This document shows, in pieces, positions 19,192 to 27,991 of a stretch of DNA of 64,000 nucleotides; positions within the stretch are counted from its first letter, which is position 1, and each line of letters opens with the position of its first letter. Source of the stretch: an uncultured Trueperaceae bacterium. Lineage in GTDB: Bacteria; Deinococcota; Deinococci; Deinococcales; Trueperaceae. The stretch is from the NCBI GenBank assembly GCA_937907415.1, contig CALCHY010000374.1, positions 30,791-94,790 of the forward strand. Reading direction: 5' to 3'. Position numbers and translations under genes: made by a program. The notes beneath the pieces are model-generated. The model did no database searches, had not been told where the DNA came from, and saw nothing but the letters and a program-made list of their open reading frames with translations.

Positions 19192-20415
19192 GTGCACCAC
19201 GAAAGTAGGCAGCGCATGACCCACTCGAGACCCTCCCAGAGCAAGGGCCGAAGGACGGCCGACTACCTCGCCGCCGCAGAAGTGCACGCTAGCGGCCTGT
19301 GGCACCCGGAAGTAGTGTTCGTGCGGGGCGAAGGGGCGCTGCTTTACGACGCTGACGGGCGCGAGTACCTCGACTGCATGGCTGGCATCGCGGTGGCCAG
19401 CGTCGGCCACGGGAACGCACGGCTGGTTGAAGCCGTGGCGGAGCAGGCCAAGCGTCTGATCGTCTGCCCGCAGAACCTCGGCAACGACGTCCGCACCGAC
19501 TTCATCACGAAACTCTTCGAGTACGTGCAGGCGCCCCTCAACCGCGTGTTCCTCGGGAACTCCGGCGCGGAAGCCAACGAAGCAGCGCTGAAGTGGGCGC
19601 GCGTCGCCACGGGCCGCAGGCGCTTCGTGGCGGCCCGCAACGGCTTCTCGGGCCGCACGCTGGGGGTGCTGCCCCTCACGTGGGAACCGAAGTACCGCGA
19701 GCCGTTCGCGCCTTACGACACCGACGTCGAGTTCGTGCCGTTCAATGACGTCGCCGCCCTCGAGGCGGCGGTGAACGACGCCACCGCCGCCGTGCTCCTC
19801 GAGCCGATCCAAGGTGAGAGCGGCATCCGACCCGCAACGACCGAGTACTTGCGTGCCGCGCGGGAGATAACGGCCGCCAAAGGCGCCCTGCTCGTACTAG
19901 ACGAGATCCAGACCGGGGTCGGTCGCACCGGCACGTTCCTAGCCAGCGAAGCCTACGGCGTAACGGCCGACATGGTCACGCTCGCCAAGGGCCTGGCGGG
20001 CGGCGTGCCCATCAGCGCCCTGCTCATGACGGACGCGGTGGCCGCCGCCATGCCGAAGGGCGGTCACGGCACGACGTTCGGTGGGAACCCGCTCGCGGCG
20101 GCGGCCGGCCTGGCCGTGCTGCAGGAACTCGAGGCGCGCGACCTGATGGCCAACGCGCGGCGCCTCGGCGAGCGCTTGATGGCCGGCTTGCGAGGGTGCG
20201 GGCCGCTCGTCGCGGAGGTTCGTGGGCGCGGTTTGCTTATCGGGCTGCAGCTCAACGTGCCGGCAGGACCCGTGATCGCCGCGTTGCAGGCGGCCGGTGT
20301 CGTCACCATCGCTGGCGGCGGCGAGACCATCCGCTTCCTCCCGCCCCTCGTCATCACGGAGGCTCAGGTCGATGAGGTGGTCGAACGCACGCGCCGCGTG
20401 CTGGCTCAGGCGTGA
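19192..20415 (+). CDS. lysJ: [LysW]-aminoadipate semialdehyde/acetylornithine aminotransferase (LysJ/ArgD)
   Basis: PLP-dependent class III aminotransferase for the aminoadipate lysine route and/or arginine synthesis. 407 residues from GTG 19192, or 399 from ATG 19216. Sequence such as [47 protein letters not shown] and [17 protein letters not shown] closely resembles Thermus LysJ as I remember it. The PLP lysine is in [11 protein letters not shown]. Other lysine or arginine genes are not adjacent, so LysJ versus ArgD remains open. Confidence 0.85.
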   Translation: MHHESRQRMTHSRPSQSKGRRTADYLAAAEVHASGLWHPEVVFVRGEGALLYDADGREYLDCMAGIAVASVGHGNARLVEAVAEQAKRLIVCPQNLGNDVRTDFITKLFEYVQAPLNRVFLGNSGAEANEAALKWARVATGRRRFVAARNGFSGRTLGVLPLTWEPKYREPFAPYDTDVEFVPFNDVAALEAAVNDATAAVLLEPIQGESGIRPATTEYLRAAREITAAKGALLVLDEIQTGVGRTGTFLASEAYGVTADMVTLAKGLAGGVPISALLMTDAVAAAMPKGGHGTTFGGNPLAAAAGLAVLQELEARDLMANARRLGERLMAGLRGCGPLVAEVRGRGLLIGLQLNVPAGPVIAALQAAGVVTIAGGGETIRFLPPLVITEAQVDEVVERTRRVLAQA

Positions 20416-20448
20416 GGTTTCCTGTGACGACGATCACCGCTCGTTCCT

Positions 20449-20454
20449 TATACT
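20449..20454 (+). promoter_or_regulatory. -10 hexamer TATACT for the 633-residue protein gene
   Basis: A consensus-like TATACT ends 6 nt before the GTG at 20461, so the predicted transcript begins at the start codon. There is no room for a ribosome binding site. Confidence 0.55.
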
Positions 20455-20460
20455 GACCGC

Positions 20461-22362
20461 GTGGGTCCCAGACTAGAGAGCATCGCGCTCGAGTTACTCG
20501 AGTACAAGGTCGACGAGTACCGAGCTACTCGGAGCGTGCGCGGCGGGTTGCACTCCCTGTGGGAACTCCTTGGCTTGCTGAACCGCGAGCGCGAACGCCT
20601 CACGAGCGCGGAACGCGTGCGCCTGGAAGACGCCGCTCAGGCCATGGCAGGCATGTCCGACTCGACGGCAAGCCCCGCGTTCGTGCCAAGCCTCGTCTCT
20701 CTGGTGCTCGAGGAGGACGGGGAAGTTGAGCTAGCCGACGAAGTCGCCTCGAAACCGCCGACGTTTCACGGCTCGACTCCGGAGGAGCGCGACGAGCATG
20801 CCGTGCTGCAGCGCTTGGCCAGGCGCGTGTGGTGGGACGACCTCGAGGAGTACGTGCAGCGCGTTGCCGCCGGTTGGCGCGCGGAACGCGACCGCCTCAC
20901 TGCGCGCCTCGTGTTCGCCACGCTGCAGAACCTGCAACGCAACGCGGACCGCAGCACTTTCGGTCAGGACGTGCCGACGAAGGCGTTCCGCGTCGTCGAG
21001 GTCATGCCGAACCTGCGCGACCCGCTCGTCTCCCTCTCCGACCTCGACGCCCTAGCCGAGATCGTGCGCGAGCTCATCAACGTGATCATGACGTCTGGCA
21101 AGCCTGGCAACCCGCTTCCTGCCCTCGAGCGCGGCGAGTCGGCCGCGTTCGCTTACGTCCGCAACGCTGCGCTCGTCGTCGCGAACGACCCGTACGCCGG
21201 GCGCGTGACGCCAGACGTGAACAAGGCGCTTACCTCCACGCAACTTCGCCTCGCGCTGCAGGAGCTAGTGAAGGAGCGCCTGCCTGAGGAAGAGCGAGCG
21301 GCGCAGCGCCGCGAACTCGAACGTCGCCTCACGGAAGTGACCGCGCGCGAGCGCGCGGACCAACAGGCGTTCCAGCGCGACACTGCCACGTACGTCGAGC
21401 TGGTCGAGTCGTTCTTCGGGCGCTTGGCCGGGTACTTGCCGACAACGGTCGGCGGCGAAGCAGGCGGCCCGCACCTCGAGGGCGGCGTGCTCTTCGGTGC
21501 GAACCCCATCCTCAAGTGGGACCGCGTGCCGCCTGAGGCCACGGCCATCACGGTGCGCATGGTTGGGCCAGTGAGGCTCACGTTGGCCGGCCACGACCTC
21601 GCCATCGGGGGGGTCGGCAACTCCCGCACTCTTTACCTAGACGGCGAACAGGTTGAGCTTGACGGCTCGCAAGTCATGCAACGCGGCCGGGTGCGCATCG
21701 GCGCCTTCCGTGAGGGCGAGTACGTTCACGTGCGCATCCGCAACGACGCCAAGTCGCTCGGCTCGCGCCTCGCGGACGCCCTCGTCGTGAACGAGGTCCT
21801 GAGCAACTCGCAACGCGATGAACTGCTCGCCGCCCTCAAGGTCTTGGCTAACAACGTGCGCGGAGAAGCCGATGAGGTCGTCGGGCAGGCCGTTGCGCGC
21901 GCCAACGTCGTCGCCGCACGCGCTCCGGAGAAGCTCCGTGCGCTCGAAGGCTTGTTGCGCGGCGCGGCGAAGGCGGCAGGCGTGATGCTAAGCGACCAGA
22001 CCGTAGCAGAGGTCGTAACCCGCATGGCGCGCGTGGGCAGCGTCTCGCCGTCAGATGTTCCCGCGTTGATCTCGTCGTCTGGCGCTAGCGAGCACGTCGT
22101 CAAGACGATCACGCAGGAGCCGATGACGTTCGACCTAGCGAACCTCAAGATCACCGTCAGGCAGTACAAGGGCAGGGACCGCGCCGCGCAGGAGAGCCTC
22201 GTCGCCATGCTCCCCGGTCAGGTGCTCGGGTCGTTCACCGACTCGATGCTCGCCCCCCGCCCGAACGGCATGCTGATCTTCGCGCGGGGCGAGGAAGAAG
22301 TTGCAGTGCTCTTCGTCCCGTACGCCGGCGCGGCAGCGCCTGACTCCCCCGGCCTCTTCTGA
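20461..22362 (+). CDS. Unrecognised 633-residue protein
   Basis: I do not recognise the family. There is no signal peptide or membrane segment, so it is probably cytoplasmic. Residues 1-330 are strongly helical and rich in Arg, Glu and Leu, with a likely coiled coil at about 275-310 (EERAAQRRELERRLTEVTA). Residues about 330-440 look beta-rich with Gly-containing turns (GGVLFGANPIL, VRLTLAGHDLAIGG, SRTLYLDGEQVEL). Residues 440-540 are helical again, and the end (about 560-633) is a compact strand/helix segment with LKITVRQYKGRDRAAQE and NGMLIFARGEEEVAVLFV. Base composition and codon use match its neighbours. It stands alone with its own leaderless-type promoter and converges with the dockerin-protein gene 5 nt downstream. 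Confidence 0.8.
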   Translation: MGPRLESIALELLEYKVDEYRATRSVRGGLHSLWELLGLLNRERERLTSAERVRLEDAAQAMAGMSDSTASPAFVPSLVSLVLEEDGEVELADEVASKPPTFHGSTPEERDEHAVLQRLARRVWWDDLEEYVQRVAAGWRAERDRLTARLVFATLQNLQRNADRSTFGQDVPTKAFRVVEVMPNLRDPLVSLSDLDALAEIVRELINVIMTSGKPGNPLPALERGESAAFAYVRNAALVVANDPYAGRVTPDVNKALTSTQLRLALQELVKERLPEEERAAQRRELERRLTEVTARERADQQAFQRDTATYVELVESFFGRLAGYLPTTVGGEAGGPHLEGGVLFGANPILKWDRVPPEATAITVRMVGPVRLTLAGHDLAIGGVGNSRTLYLDGEQVELDGSQVMQRGRVRIGAFREGEYVHVRIRNDAKSLGSRLADALVVNEVLSNSQRDELLAALKVLANNVRGEADEVVGQAVARANVVAARAPEKLRALEGLLRGAAKAAGVMLSDQTVAEVVTRMARVGSVSPSDVPALISSSGASEHVVKTITQEPMTFDLANLKITVRQYKGRDRAAQESLVAMLPGQVLGSFTDSMLAPRPNGMLIFARGEEEVAVLFVPYAGAAAPDSPGLF

Positions 22363-22367
22363 GGCGG

Positions 22368-23705
22368 TCAGTTCGGTGCGTTCTCCTGCGGCGGCGCGAA
22401 CTCGTAGGCTTCCCGCAAGAGCTTCAGGTCTGAGTCGTCGACCTTGCCGTTGCCGTCCAGGTCGGCGGCCAGGTTGATGCCCGTCGCGCCGAACGCTTGA
22501 CCGAAGATCACGAGGTCGTAGAAGTCGACTCTGCCGCTGCGGTCGAGGTCCTCCGCCAAGTAAGTGCGCAGGTCGCGCAAGTTGGTCACGTCCTGAGGCG
22601 TCGGAGCAGCGCTGGCCGCGCTGACGGTCCACGCCATCACGCCCTCACCGCCCTCCTGCAGCCCCAGGAGGACGCCCAACTCATGAAGCAGAACCGCAGG
22701 CACGAGGTCGCCAGCTAGGGGGGACACCACCACTTCCGTGCGGCCGCCTGAACTAGCTAGCGTTAGCGAGGTGGCGTCCGGCCCCATCAGGTCGGCGGCG
22801 CCGTAGCGGATCAGGTTCGTGGCCGACTCACTTACGGCGAAGGCCGCAGCTCCCGGAGCGGCAACCTCCCAGGCGTTAGCCGCAGTCGCGGCGGCCGCAG
22901 AGAGGAGCAGCGGCCCGCCCTCGTCGGACACGCTGTAGGTGATGACCTGCGCGGGTGGTTGAGCGGTTGGCGGGGTCTCCGCGTTCGGTGCGGGCGCGCT
23001 TGGCTCGGCTGGTGGCTGCTCGGCAGGTGGCTCCTGGGCAGGAGGTGTCTCGGAGGCTGGCGCCTCCGCCGCCGAAGTGGCGGCCTGCTGGTCCGTGGAA
23101 GGCGCCTCCGTTGGCGCCGGCTCCGCCACGACCGCCGGGGCGGCCGAACTGTTCTCCACGCCGCGCTGAAGCAGCGCCGTCAAGGCGGTCACCAGTTCTG
23201 CCTCGCCAGGGCTGCTCGCGCCGCGCACCAGGGCCCCTGCGGGGTCGACGTCTAGGTAGCTGCCGTCGAAGGCGAGCGCCCCACGGCTACTCAACTTCCA
23301 CGCCCCCTGGGCGACGCCCGCGAGTGGCGACGCCATGCCGTCGGCCTGATAGGCGAGGATGAGCCAGCGCTCACCCACGGCGAACGTCGGCAGTCCGCTG
23401 ACCTGCAAAGTCGGTAGCCCGATCGCGGTGCCGCCGAGGAAGTCGAGCACCTCGGAGCTAGGAAACTCCTCGCCTGCCTCAGTTGCCGCTCGGTCACGCA
23501 AGACGGTCAGGTCGCCGAAGGTGACCGTCGTCCACGGTTGGCCGTCCTTGCCGGCCGTCGTTGCGCTGGTGACGCTACCGAAGAACACGACGTCGGCTTT
23601 CAGCACCAATGTTTCAGGTGATTCGAACCGGTAGGTGGTGGCAAGCGCCGTGCTCGCCAGCATGGCGAGCAGAACGGCGCTGAGCGCATGCAAAAGCCGG
23701 TTCAC
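22368..23705 (-). CDS. Secreted protein with matrixin-like segment lacking key histidines and C-terminal dockerin-like repeats
   Basis: 445 residues. A signal peptide covers 1-22 (cleavage ALA|TT). Residues 23-165 resemble the ADVVFFGSV...GERWLIL domain that often precedes matrixin peptidases. A Pro/Ala/Glu-rich linker covers about 186-252. Residues 270-360 look like a matrixin core, but the zinc motif reads HELGVLLGLQ (341-350) where matrixins have HExxHxxGxxH; two ligand histidines are absent, so it is probably not a peptidase. Residues 386-398 (DLDRSGRVDFYDL) and 415-427 (DLDGNGKVDDSDL) are paired calcium-loop repeats of dockerin type. The GTG start overlaps the upstream stop as GTGA, so it is coupled to the cohesin-like lipoprotein. 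Function is inferred: an exported scaffold or binding partner. Confidence 0.78.
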   Translation of the reverse strand: MNRLLHALSAVLLAMLASTALATTYRFESPETLVLKADVVFFGSVTSATTAGKDGQPWTTVTFGDLTVLRDRAATEAGEEFPSSEVLDFLGGTAIGLPTLQVSGLPTFAVGERWLILAYQADGMASPLAGVAQGAWKLSSRGALAFDGSYLDVDPAGALVRGASSPGEAELVTALTALLQRGVENSSAAPAVVAEPAPTEAPSTDQQAATSAAEAPASETPPAQEPPAEQPPAEPSAPAPNAETPPTAQPPAQVITYSVSDEGGPLLLSAAAATAANAWEVAAPGAAAFAVSESATNLIRYGAADLMGPDATSLTLASSGGRTEVVVSPLAGDLVPAVLLHELGVLLGLQEGGEGVMAWTVSAASAAPTPQDVTNLRDLRTYLAEDLDRSGRVDFYDLVIFGQAFGATGINLAADLDGNGKVDDSDLKLLREAYEFAPPQENAPN

Positions 23706-24586
23706 TTGCGGCCGCTCCCTTCTGGATCCGCAGGCGGCACGAGCTCGAGCGGAGCGTCTGGCGGCGCGATGTCGGTTTGGGGAACGCTCTGGTTGCCAGC
23801 CGCTGGCGGGGCAGCGCCGACGATGCCTGTCAGGTACTCGTGTTTGCGTGCTGGGTCGGGGCTCAGCGTCGTTACTTCGGCCGCGAACGAGGCCTGCACC
23901 CGCACGGGCGGAGCGACGGGTACGAGCGTGAAGCGGTAGAGCTCGACGTCGCCCGTTAGTTGGGTGCCGAGGGCAGCGAGGTCGACCTGCAGCGACGTTT
24001 CGTCCGCCTGCCATAACAGGGTAGTGTCACGCCTGCTAGCGGCCGCGCCCTCCGCGGCTAGAGTGAACAACTGTGGGTCCCACGTGACCACGCTGCGCAC
24101 GCCCGTTACTGCCCTGGCACCTTTGAGCCTGGCGCGGATCGTCACAGGACCGCGCACTTCGGTAAGCGGCACATCGAGGAGGAACTCGGGCGGTGGTGGG
24201 GAAGTGACCTGCAGCGTGTACGTCTGGCTGACGCGCGAGAGGTTGGCGTCCGACACTTCGACGCTCAAGGTGTACGCGCCAGTTTCGGTGGCGGCGCCGC
24301 GTAGCACGCCGTTCTCTAGCGTTATCCCCGGTGGCAACGCGCCTGAGACGATAGTGAACGTATACGGCCTGAGGCCGCCGACGGCGTTGAGGGGGGCGTC
24401 ATACTGCTCGAACAGGGTGGCGCGCGGCACTTCCGTGCCAACCAGGCGCAGCGCCTCTCCTCGTGTAGCCAACTCGCCAGCGCATGCGCCAAGGACCAAG
24501 GCCAGCGCGAGGAGCAAGACGGCTGCGGCGGCGCTCCTGGTCAAGCGCGGCGGGCGCGGCGTTACGGTTGGCCCCAAGTTGCGCAT
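23702..24586 (-). CDS. Lipoprotein with putative Ig domain and cohesin-like domain
   Basis: 294 residues. The N-terminal hydrophobic segment ends in a lipobox, VLGAC with Cys35, so it should be anchored to a membrane by lipid. Residues about 43-127 match the putative Ig (He_PIG) repeat type: PYTFTIVSGALPPGITLENG, then TGAYTLSVEVSD. After a Pro stretch, residues about 134-245 resemble a cohesin or bacterial Ig-like fold: LDVPLTEVRGPVTIRARL, VVTWDPQLFTL, VELYRFTLVP. The tail is Pro/Ala rich. The ATG at 24586 is chosen because TACAAT lies 7 nt upstream. It overlaps the dockerin-protein gene by 4 nt. The cohesin call rests on pattern and on its neighbour, not on a search. Confidence 0.68.
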   Translation of the reverse strand: MRNLGPTVTPRPPRLTRSAAAAVLLLALALVLGACAGELATRGEALRLVGTEVPRATLFEQYDAPLNAVGGLRPYTFTIVSGALPPGITLENGVLRGAATETGAYTLSVEVSDANLSRVSQTYTLQVTSPPPPEFLLDVPLTEVRGPVTIRARLKGARAVTGVRSVVTWDPQLFTLAAEGAAASRRDTTLLWQADETSLQVDLAALGTQLTGDVELYRFTLVPVAPPVRVQASFAAEVTTLSPDPARKHEYLTGIVGAAPPAAGNQSVPQTDIAPPDAPLELVPPADPEGSGRK

Positions 24587-24593
24587 GCCATGG

Positions 24594-24599
24594 ATTGTA
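24594..24599 (-). promoter_or_regulatory. -10 hexamer TACAAT for the lipoprotein/dockerin operon
   Basis: On the minus strand TACAAT is followed by 7 nt and the ATG at 24586. This predicts a leaderless transcript of the two-gene operon. Confidence 0.5.
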
Positions 24600-24707
24600 C
24601 CGGCCAGCGCATGAGCAGCGCATGGGGACGTCATCTTCCAAGTTAAGCGGGTGGGTGCGTGCGTGGCTCACGCGCGTTCTCGTTCCGTGGCACGCCAGGC
24701 CGCGTGG

Positions 24708-24713
24708 TATCGT
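24708..24713 (+). promoter_or_regulatory. -10-like TATCGT before the GH13 gene
   Basis: GTGGTATCGT lies 6 nt before TTG 24720. The arrangement matches purQ and supports TTG as start codon of a leaderless mRNA. Confidence 0.4.
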
Positions 24714-24719
24714 CGGGCC

Positions 24720-27431
24720 TTGAGCGTCACCCGAGAACTACACGTCGCGCGTCAAGCTCGGCAGCGGTACGGGCTGCCCGCAGCGGCGTTCAACGCCCAC
24801 GGGCGCGTCGTGAACCTCGACGTCGCTGCTGCGGCCACGTGGGCGGCGCGTATGAACGCGGCCCGCAGCTTAGCTGGCGCGCCGTCAGTAACCACGGGTG
24901 AGTTGCTCGCCGCGGCCGCGTTACACGAGGCCGCGCACGAACTGATCACGCAGTACGGAGTGAGCCCCACGGGGACGGCCGTTTTGGCGGACGCCGCTGC
25001 CAGCTGGCGCGCAGACGCTGCGCTGCCTAGCGCAGACACCTTCGCACAGGATTTCGCGGAGGCGTACGCCAAGGCTAGCGAGGCGGCTAACGCCGAAGAG
25101 CACGGCGAGGCGGTCGCGGGCCCCGAACTCCTCGAGGAGACCTGGCTGATAGGTGGCGCCCTCGCCAACTTGGCCTTCGCGCCGCTGCACGAACTCTTTC
25201 AACACGAACTCGCGGCGGGCGCTGGCTGGCAAACGGCGTCGCGCCTCGCCGAACTCGGGTTGGCCACGGTGCAGCTCGCGTCCGTGCGGGGCGCTTCGAA
25301 CCTCGACTCACGCGAACGGGGCGCGAGGCAGCCAAGCGAGAACTCGCTCTTGTGGCTGTTGACGTTGCCAGCGCGGCTCGAGCCGACGTCGCTGGCGGGT
25401 CAGCTGCGCGTGGCGGTCAGCGCTTGGGGGCCGTACCTCAAGGGTGGTGGCGCCTTCCTCACAGGGTTGCTCCGAGCAGCTGACCTGTTGCGCGAGGAGG
25501 GCAAGGGGGGAGTCGGTGCGCCTGGTCCACACGGCCCACCGCCCGCGTCTGACTTCATGCCGAGTGGTCACGGCGCCGGGCGGGAGAACTTCACCCCCGA
25601 CCGCGCTTGGATGCCGGAAGTCGCGATGGTCGCCAAGAGCGTGTACGTCTGGCTAGCGCAACTCGAGCGGCGCTTTGACCGCGAGGTGCGTCGGCTAGAT
25701 CAGGTGCCGGACGCCGCGCTACGCGACCTGCGCGCGGACGGCTTCAACGCCGTGTGGTTGATCGGCGTTTGGGAGCGGAGCCACGCCTCTCGCGCCCTCA
25801 AGCAGGCCCGCGGCCAGCCAGATGCCGGCGCGAGCGCCTACGCGCTGCACGATTACGAGATCGCCGCTGACTTGGGCGGCGAAGCGGCGTTCGAGGAGCT
25901 GTCGCGTCGCGCCTGGGCGCACGGCTTGCGGTTGGCGAGCGACATGGTGCCGAACCATACTGGTCTCGACTCGCGCTGGATGGTCGAACATCCGGACTGG
26001 TTCCTGCAACTACCGCAGCCGCCGTTCGAAGGCTACTCGTTCACTGGCCCGAACTTGGCGCTAGACCCGGCCATCGAGGTGCGCGTAGAGGATGGCTACT
26101 ACGACGGCACTGACGCCGCCGTCGTGTTCGAGCGGCGCGACCCGAGCACGGGGGCGAGGAGTTACGTCTATCACGGGAACGACGGAACGGCGATGCCGTG
26201 GAACGATACGGCGCAGCTCGATTACCTGCGCCGGGAGGTGAGGGAGGCCGTCATGGCCACCGTGTTGGCCGTGGCGCGCAGGTTCCCGATCATCCGCTTC
26301 GACGCCGCCATGACGTTAGCCAAGCGCCACGTGCAAAGGCTGTGGCACCCGCTGCCTGGTGATGGTGGCGCCATCCCGTCGCGCGCCCGCTTCGGGGTCA
26401 GCGCTGAGGAGTTCGAGCGGCTCATGCCGCACGAGTTCTGGCGCGAACTCGTCGTGAACATGGCCGAACGCGCCCCAGACACGCTCTTGCTAGCCGAGGC
26501 GTTCTGGTTGATGGAGGGTTTCTTCGTCCGCGAGCTTGGCATGCACCGCGTTTACAACAGCGCCTTCATGCACATGCTCATGCACGAGCAGAACGTCGCC
26601 TACAGGCGCCTCCTCAAGACCCTCCTCGCCTTCGACCCGCGCGTGCTGCAGCGCTACGTCAACTTCATGAGCAACCCGGACGAGGAGTCGGCTCGGGACC
26701 AGTTCGGGGCGGGGGACAAGTACTTCGGCGTGGCAACGCTCCTCGCCACCCTGCCCGGGATGCCGATGTTCGGTCACGGTCAGGTCGAGGGTTTGGCGGA
26801 GAAGTACGGCATGGAGTACCTCGCCCCCAAACGTTCCGAGACGCCAGACGCAGGCCTGATAGCACGCCACCGGCGCGAGCTCGCACCGCTCCTCAACGCG
26901 CGCGCTGCGTTCGCTGGCGCCAGCGCGTTCAGGCTCTTCGACTTGGTCGGCGACGACGGCGTCGAGGAGGCGGCGTACGTCTACGTCAACCGGCCCGCGC
27001 CCGCTGGTGGCGCGCTCAGTACGCTGGTGGCGTTCAACAACTCCCCCGGGAGCGTGGCTGGCGAGGTGAGGATGAGCGTGCCGTTCGCGGACGCCTTGCG
27101 TGGTGGGGGGCTGCGCTCCGAGCCACTCCACGAAGCGCTCGGCCTGCGCGCTGGCGGTGGGCGCCTCGTGCGGTTCGCGCCGTTCGTTCGAGATGGGCAG
27201 GAGGAGTTGGTCGCGCTGACGACCCTGGAACAGCGCGGACTGCGCCTTGAGTTGGGTCCGTACGAGGCGCGGGTGTTACTCGTCACGCAGGTGGAAGGGC
27301 GAGAGGCGCCGGTCGAAGTTCAAGCGCCAGCGCCCCCCGTTCGGGTGAGGGCGAGACGGCGCTACGACGCGCGCCTAGCCGGCGACCGCGGCGCGGCGAA
27401 ACGCAGGGCCGCCAAGCGCGTGCGGCGCTGA
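24720..27431 (+). CDS. GH13 alpha-amylase-family enzyme with a long N-terminal helical domain
   Basis: About 903 residues from TTG 24720; an in-frame GTG at 24651 would add 23. Residues ~300-760 form a GH13 barrel: region I ASDMVPNHTG (about 407-416), nucleophile Asp528 in IRFDAAMTL, acid/base Glu593 in LLAEAFW, and region IV MSNPDEESARDQF. Before it are ~290 residues with no domain I know, helical, containing HEAAH (69-73) and HELFQHE (157-163), then a Gly/Pro linker. After the barrel is a beta domain, then a basic tail (RRRYDAR...KRRAAKRVRR). No signal peptide, so likely intracellular glucan or trehalose-type metabolism; substrate unknown. Divergent from the lipoprotein operon. Confidence 0.82.
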   Translation: MSVTRELHVARQARQRYGLPAAAFNAHGRVVNLDVAAAATWAARMNAARSLAGAPSVTTGELLAAAALHEAAHELITQYGVSPTGTAVLADAAASWRADAALPSADTFAQDFAEAYAKASEAANAEEHGEAVAGPELLEETWLIGGALANLAFAPLHELFQHELAAGAGWQTASRLAELGLATVQLASVRGASNLDSRERGARQPSENSLLWLLTLPARLEPTSLAGQLRVAVSAWGPYLKGGGAFLTGLLRAADLLREEGKGGVGAPGPHGPPPASDFMPSGHGAGRENFTPDRAWMPEVAMVAKSVYVWLAQLERRFDREVRRLDQVPDAALRDLRADGFNAVWLIGVWERSHASRALKQARGQPDAGASAYALHDYEIAADLGGEAAFEELSRRAWAHGLRLASDMVPNHTGLDSRWMVEHPDWFLQLPQPPFEGYSFTGPNLALDPAIEVRVEDGYYDGTDAAVVFERRDPSTGARSYVYHGNDGTAMPWNDTAQLDYLRREVREAVMATVLAVARRFPIIRFDAAMTLAKRHVQRLWHPLPGDGGAIPSRARFGVSAEEFERLMPHEFWRELVVNMAERAPDTLLLAEAFWLMEGFFVRELGMHRVYNSAFMHMLMHEQNVAYRRLLKTLLAFDPRVLQRYVNFMSNPDEESARDQFGAGDKYFGVATLLATLPGMPMFGHGQVEGLAEKYGMEYLAPKRSETPDAGLIARHRRELAPLLNARAAFAGASAFRLFDLVGDDGVEEAAYVYVNRPAPAGGALSTLVAFNNSPGSVAGEVRMSVPFADALRGGGLRSEPLHEALGLRAGGGRLVRFAPFVRDGQEELVALTTLEQRGLRLELGPYEARVLLVTQVEGREAPVEVQAPAPPVRVRARRRYDARLAGDRGAAKRRAAKRVRR

Positions 27432-27460
27432 GCGCCTTCGCGCAGGGGACGAACCGCTGG

Positions 27461-27991
27461 CTAGGTGAGGGCGCCGAGCCTGCGCGCCTGCAAGTGCGTT
27501 AGCGCGAGGGCGATGGCGTCTGTCTCGTGGTTGGCCTCCGGCGCCGCCGTCAGCTTGAGGAGTGCGCGCACCATGAAGGCTACCTGCGTCTTGTCGGCCC
27601 GGCCGTTGCCGACCAGGCTGCGTTTCACTACCTCAGGGCCGTACTCGAAGACTGGCAGCCCGGCCTCCGCCGCCGTGACCAACACGACCCCAACGGCCTG
27701 CCCGACGAGGAACGACGTCTGCGGTTGGCGCCGCAGGAACTGCCCTTCGATGGCCATGACGTCCGGCTTGTGCAGTGCGATGAACGACAGCAGTTCGCGC
27801 CGCAGGGTGAGAAGGCGCTCGCTCTGCTCCTGCCTACTGCTCGTCGTGACCAGCCTGCTGCCGAGGAGGCGCGCATCTCTGCGCACCTCCTCGATGGCTC
27901 CGAGGCCAAGGTTAGCTAGGCCGGGGTCGACGCCAAGCACGCGTAGCGGCCTTGCGCCGCTGCCAGGAGCCGTCACGCGGCCTTCCGTCAC
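27461..27991 (-). CDS. ruvC: Holliday junction resolvase RuvC
   Basis: Cuts Holliday junctions in recombination repair together with RuvAB. 176 residues. Acidic catalytic residues: Asp22 (LGVDPGLANLG), Glu82 (MAIEGQFLRRQ), and His155/Asp158 in NHETDAIALALTH. The C-terminal positive helix is present. The start codon directly abuts the glutamine synthetase stop (27992), so the gene is read through from glnA; ruvA and ruvB are not nearby. Confidence 0.95.
   Translation of the reverse strand: MTEGRVTAPGSGARPLRVLGVDPGLANLGLGAIEEVRRDARLLGSRLVTTSSRQEQSERLLTLRRELLSFIALHKPDVMAIEGQFLRRQPQTSFLVGQAVGVVLVTAAEAGLPVFEYGPEVVKRSLVGNGRADKTQVAFMVRALLKLTAAPEANHETDAIALALTHLQARRLGALT

Noticed and set aside
23706..24014. 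N-terminal extension of the dockerin-type protein
   Set aside because: It overlaps the lipoprotein gene in another frame and would hide a clear signal peptide that starts at GTG 23705.
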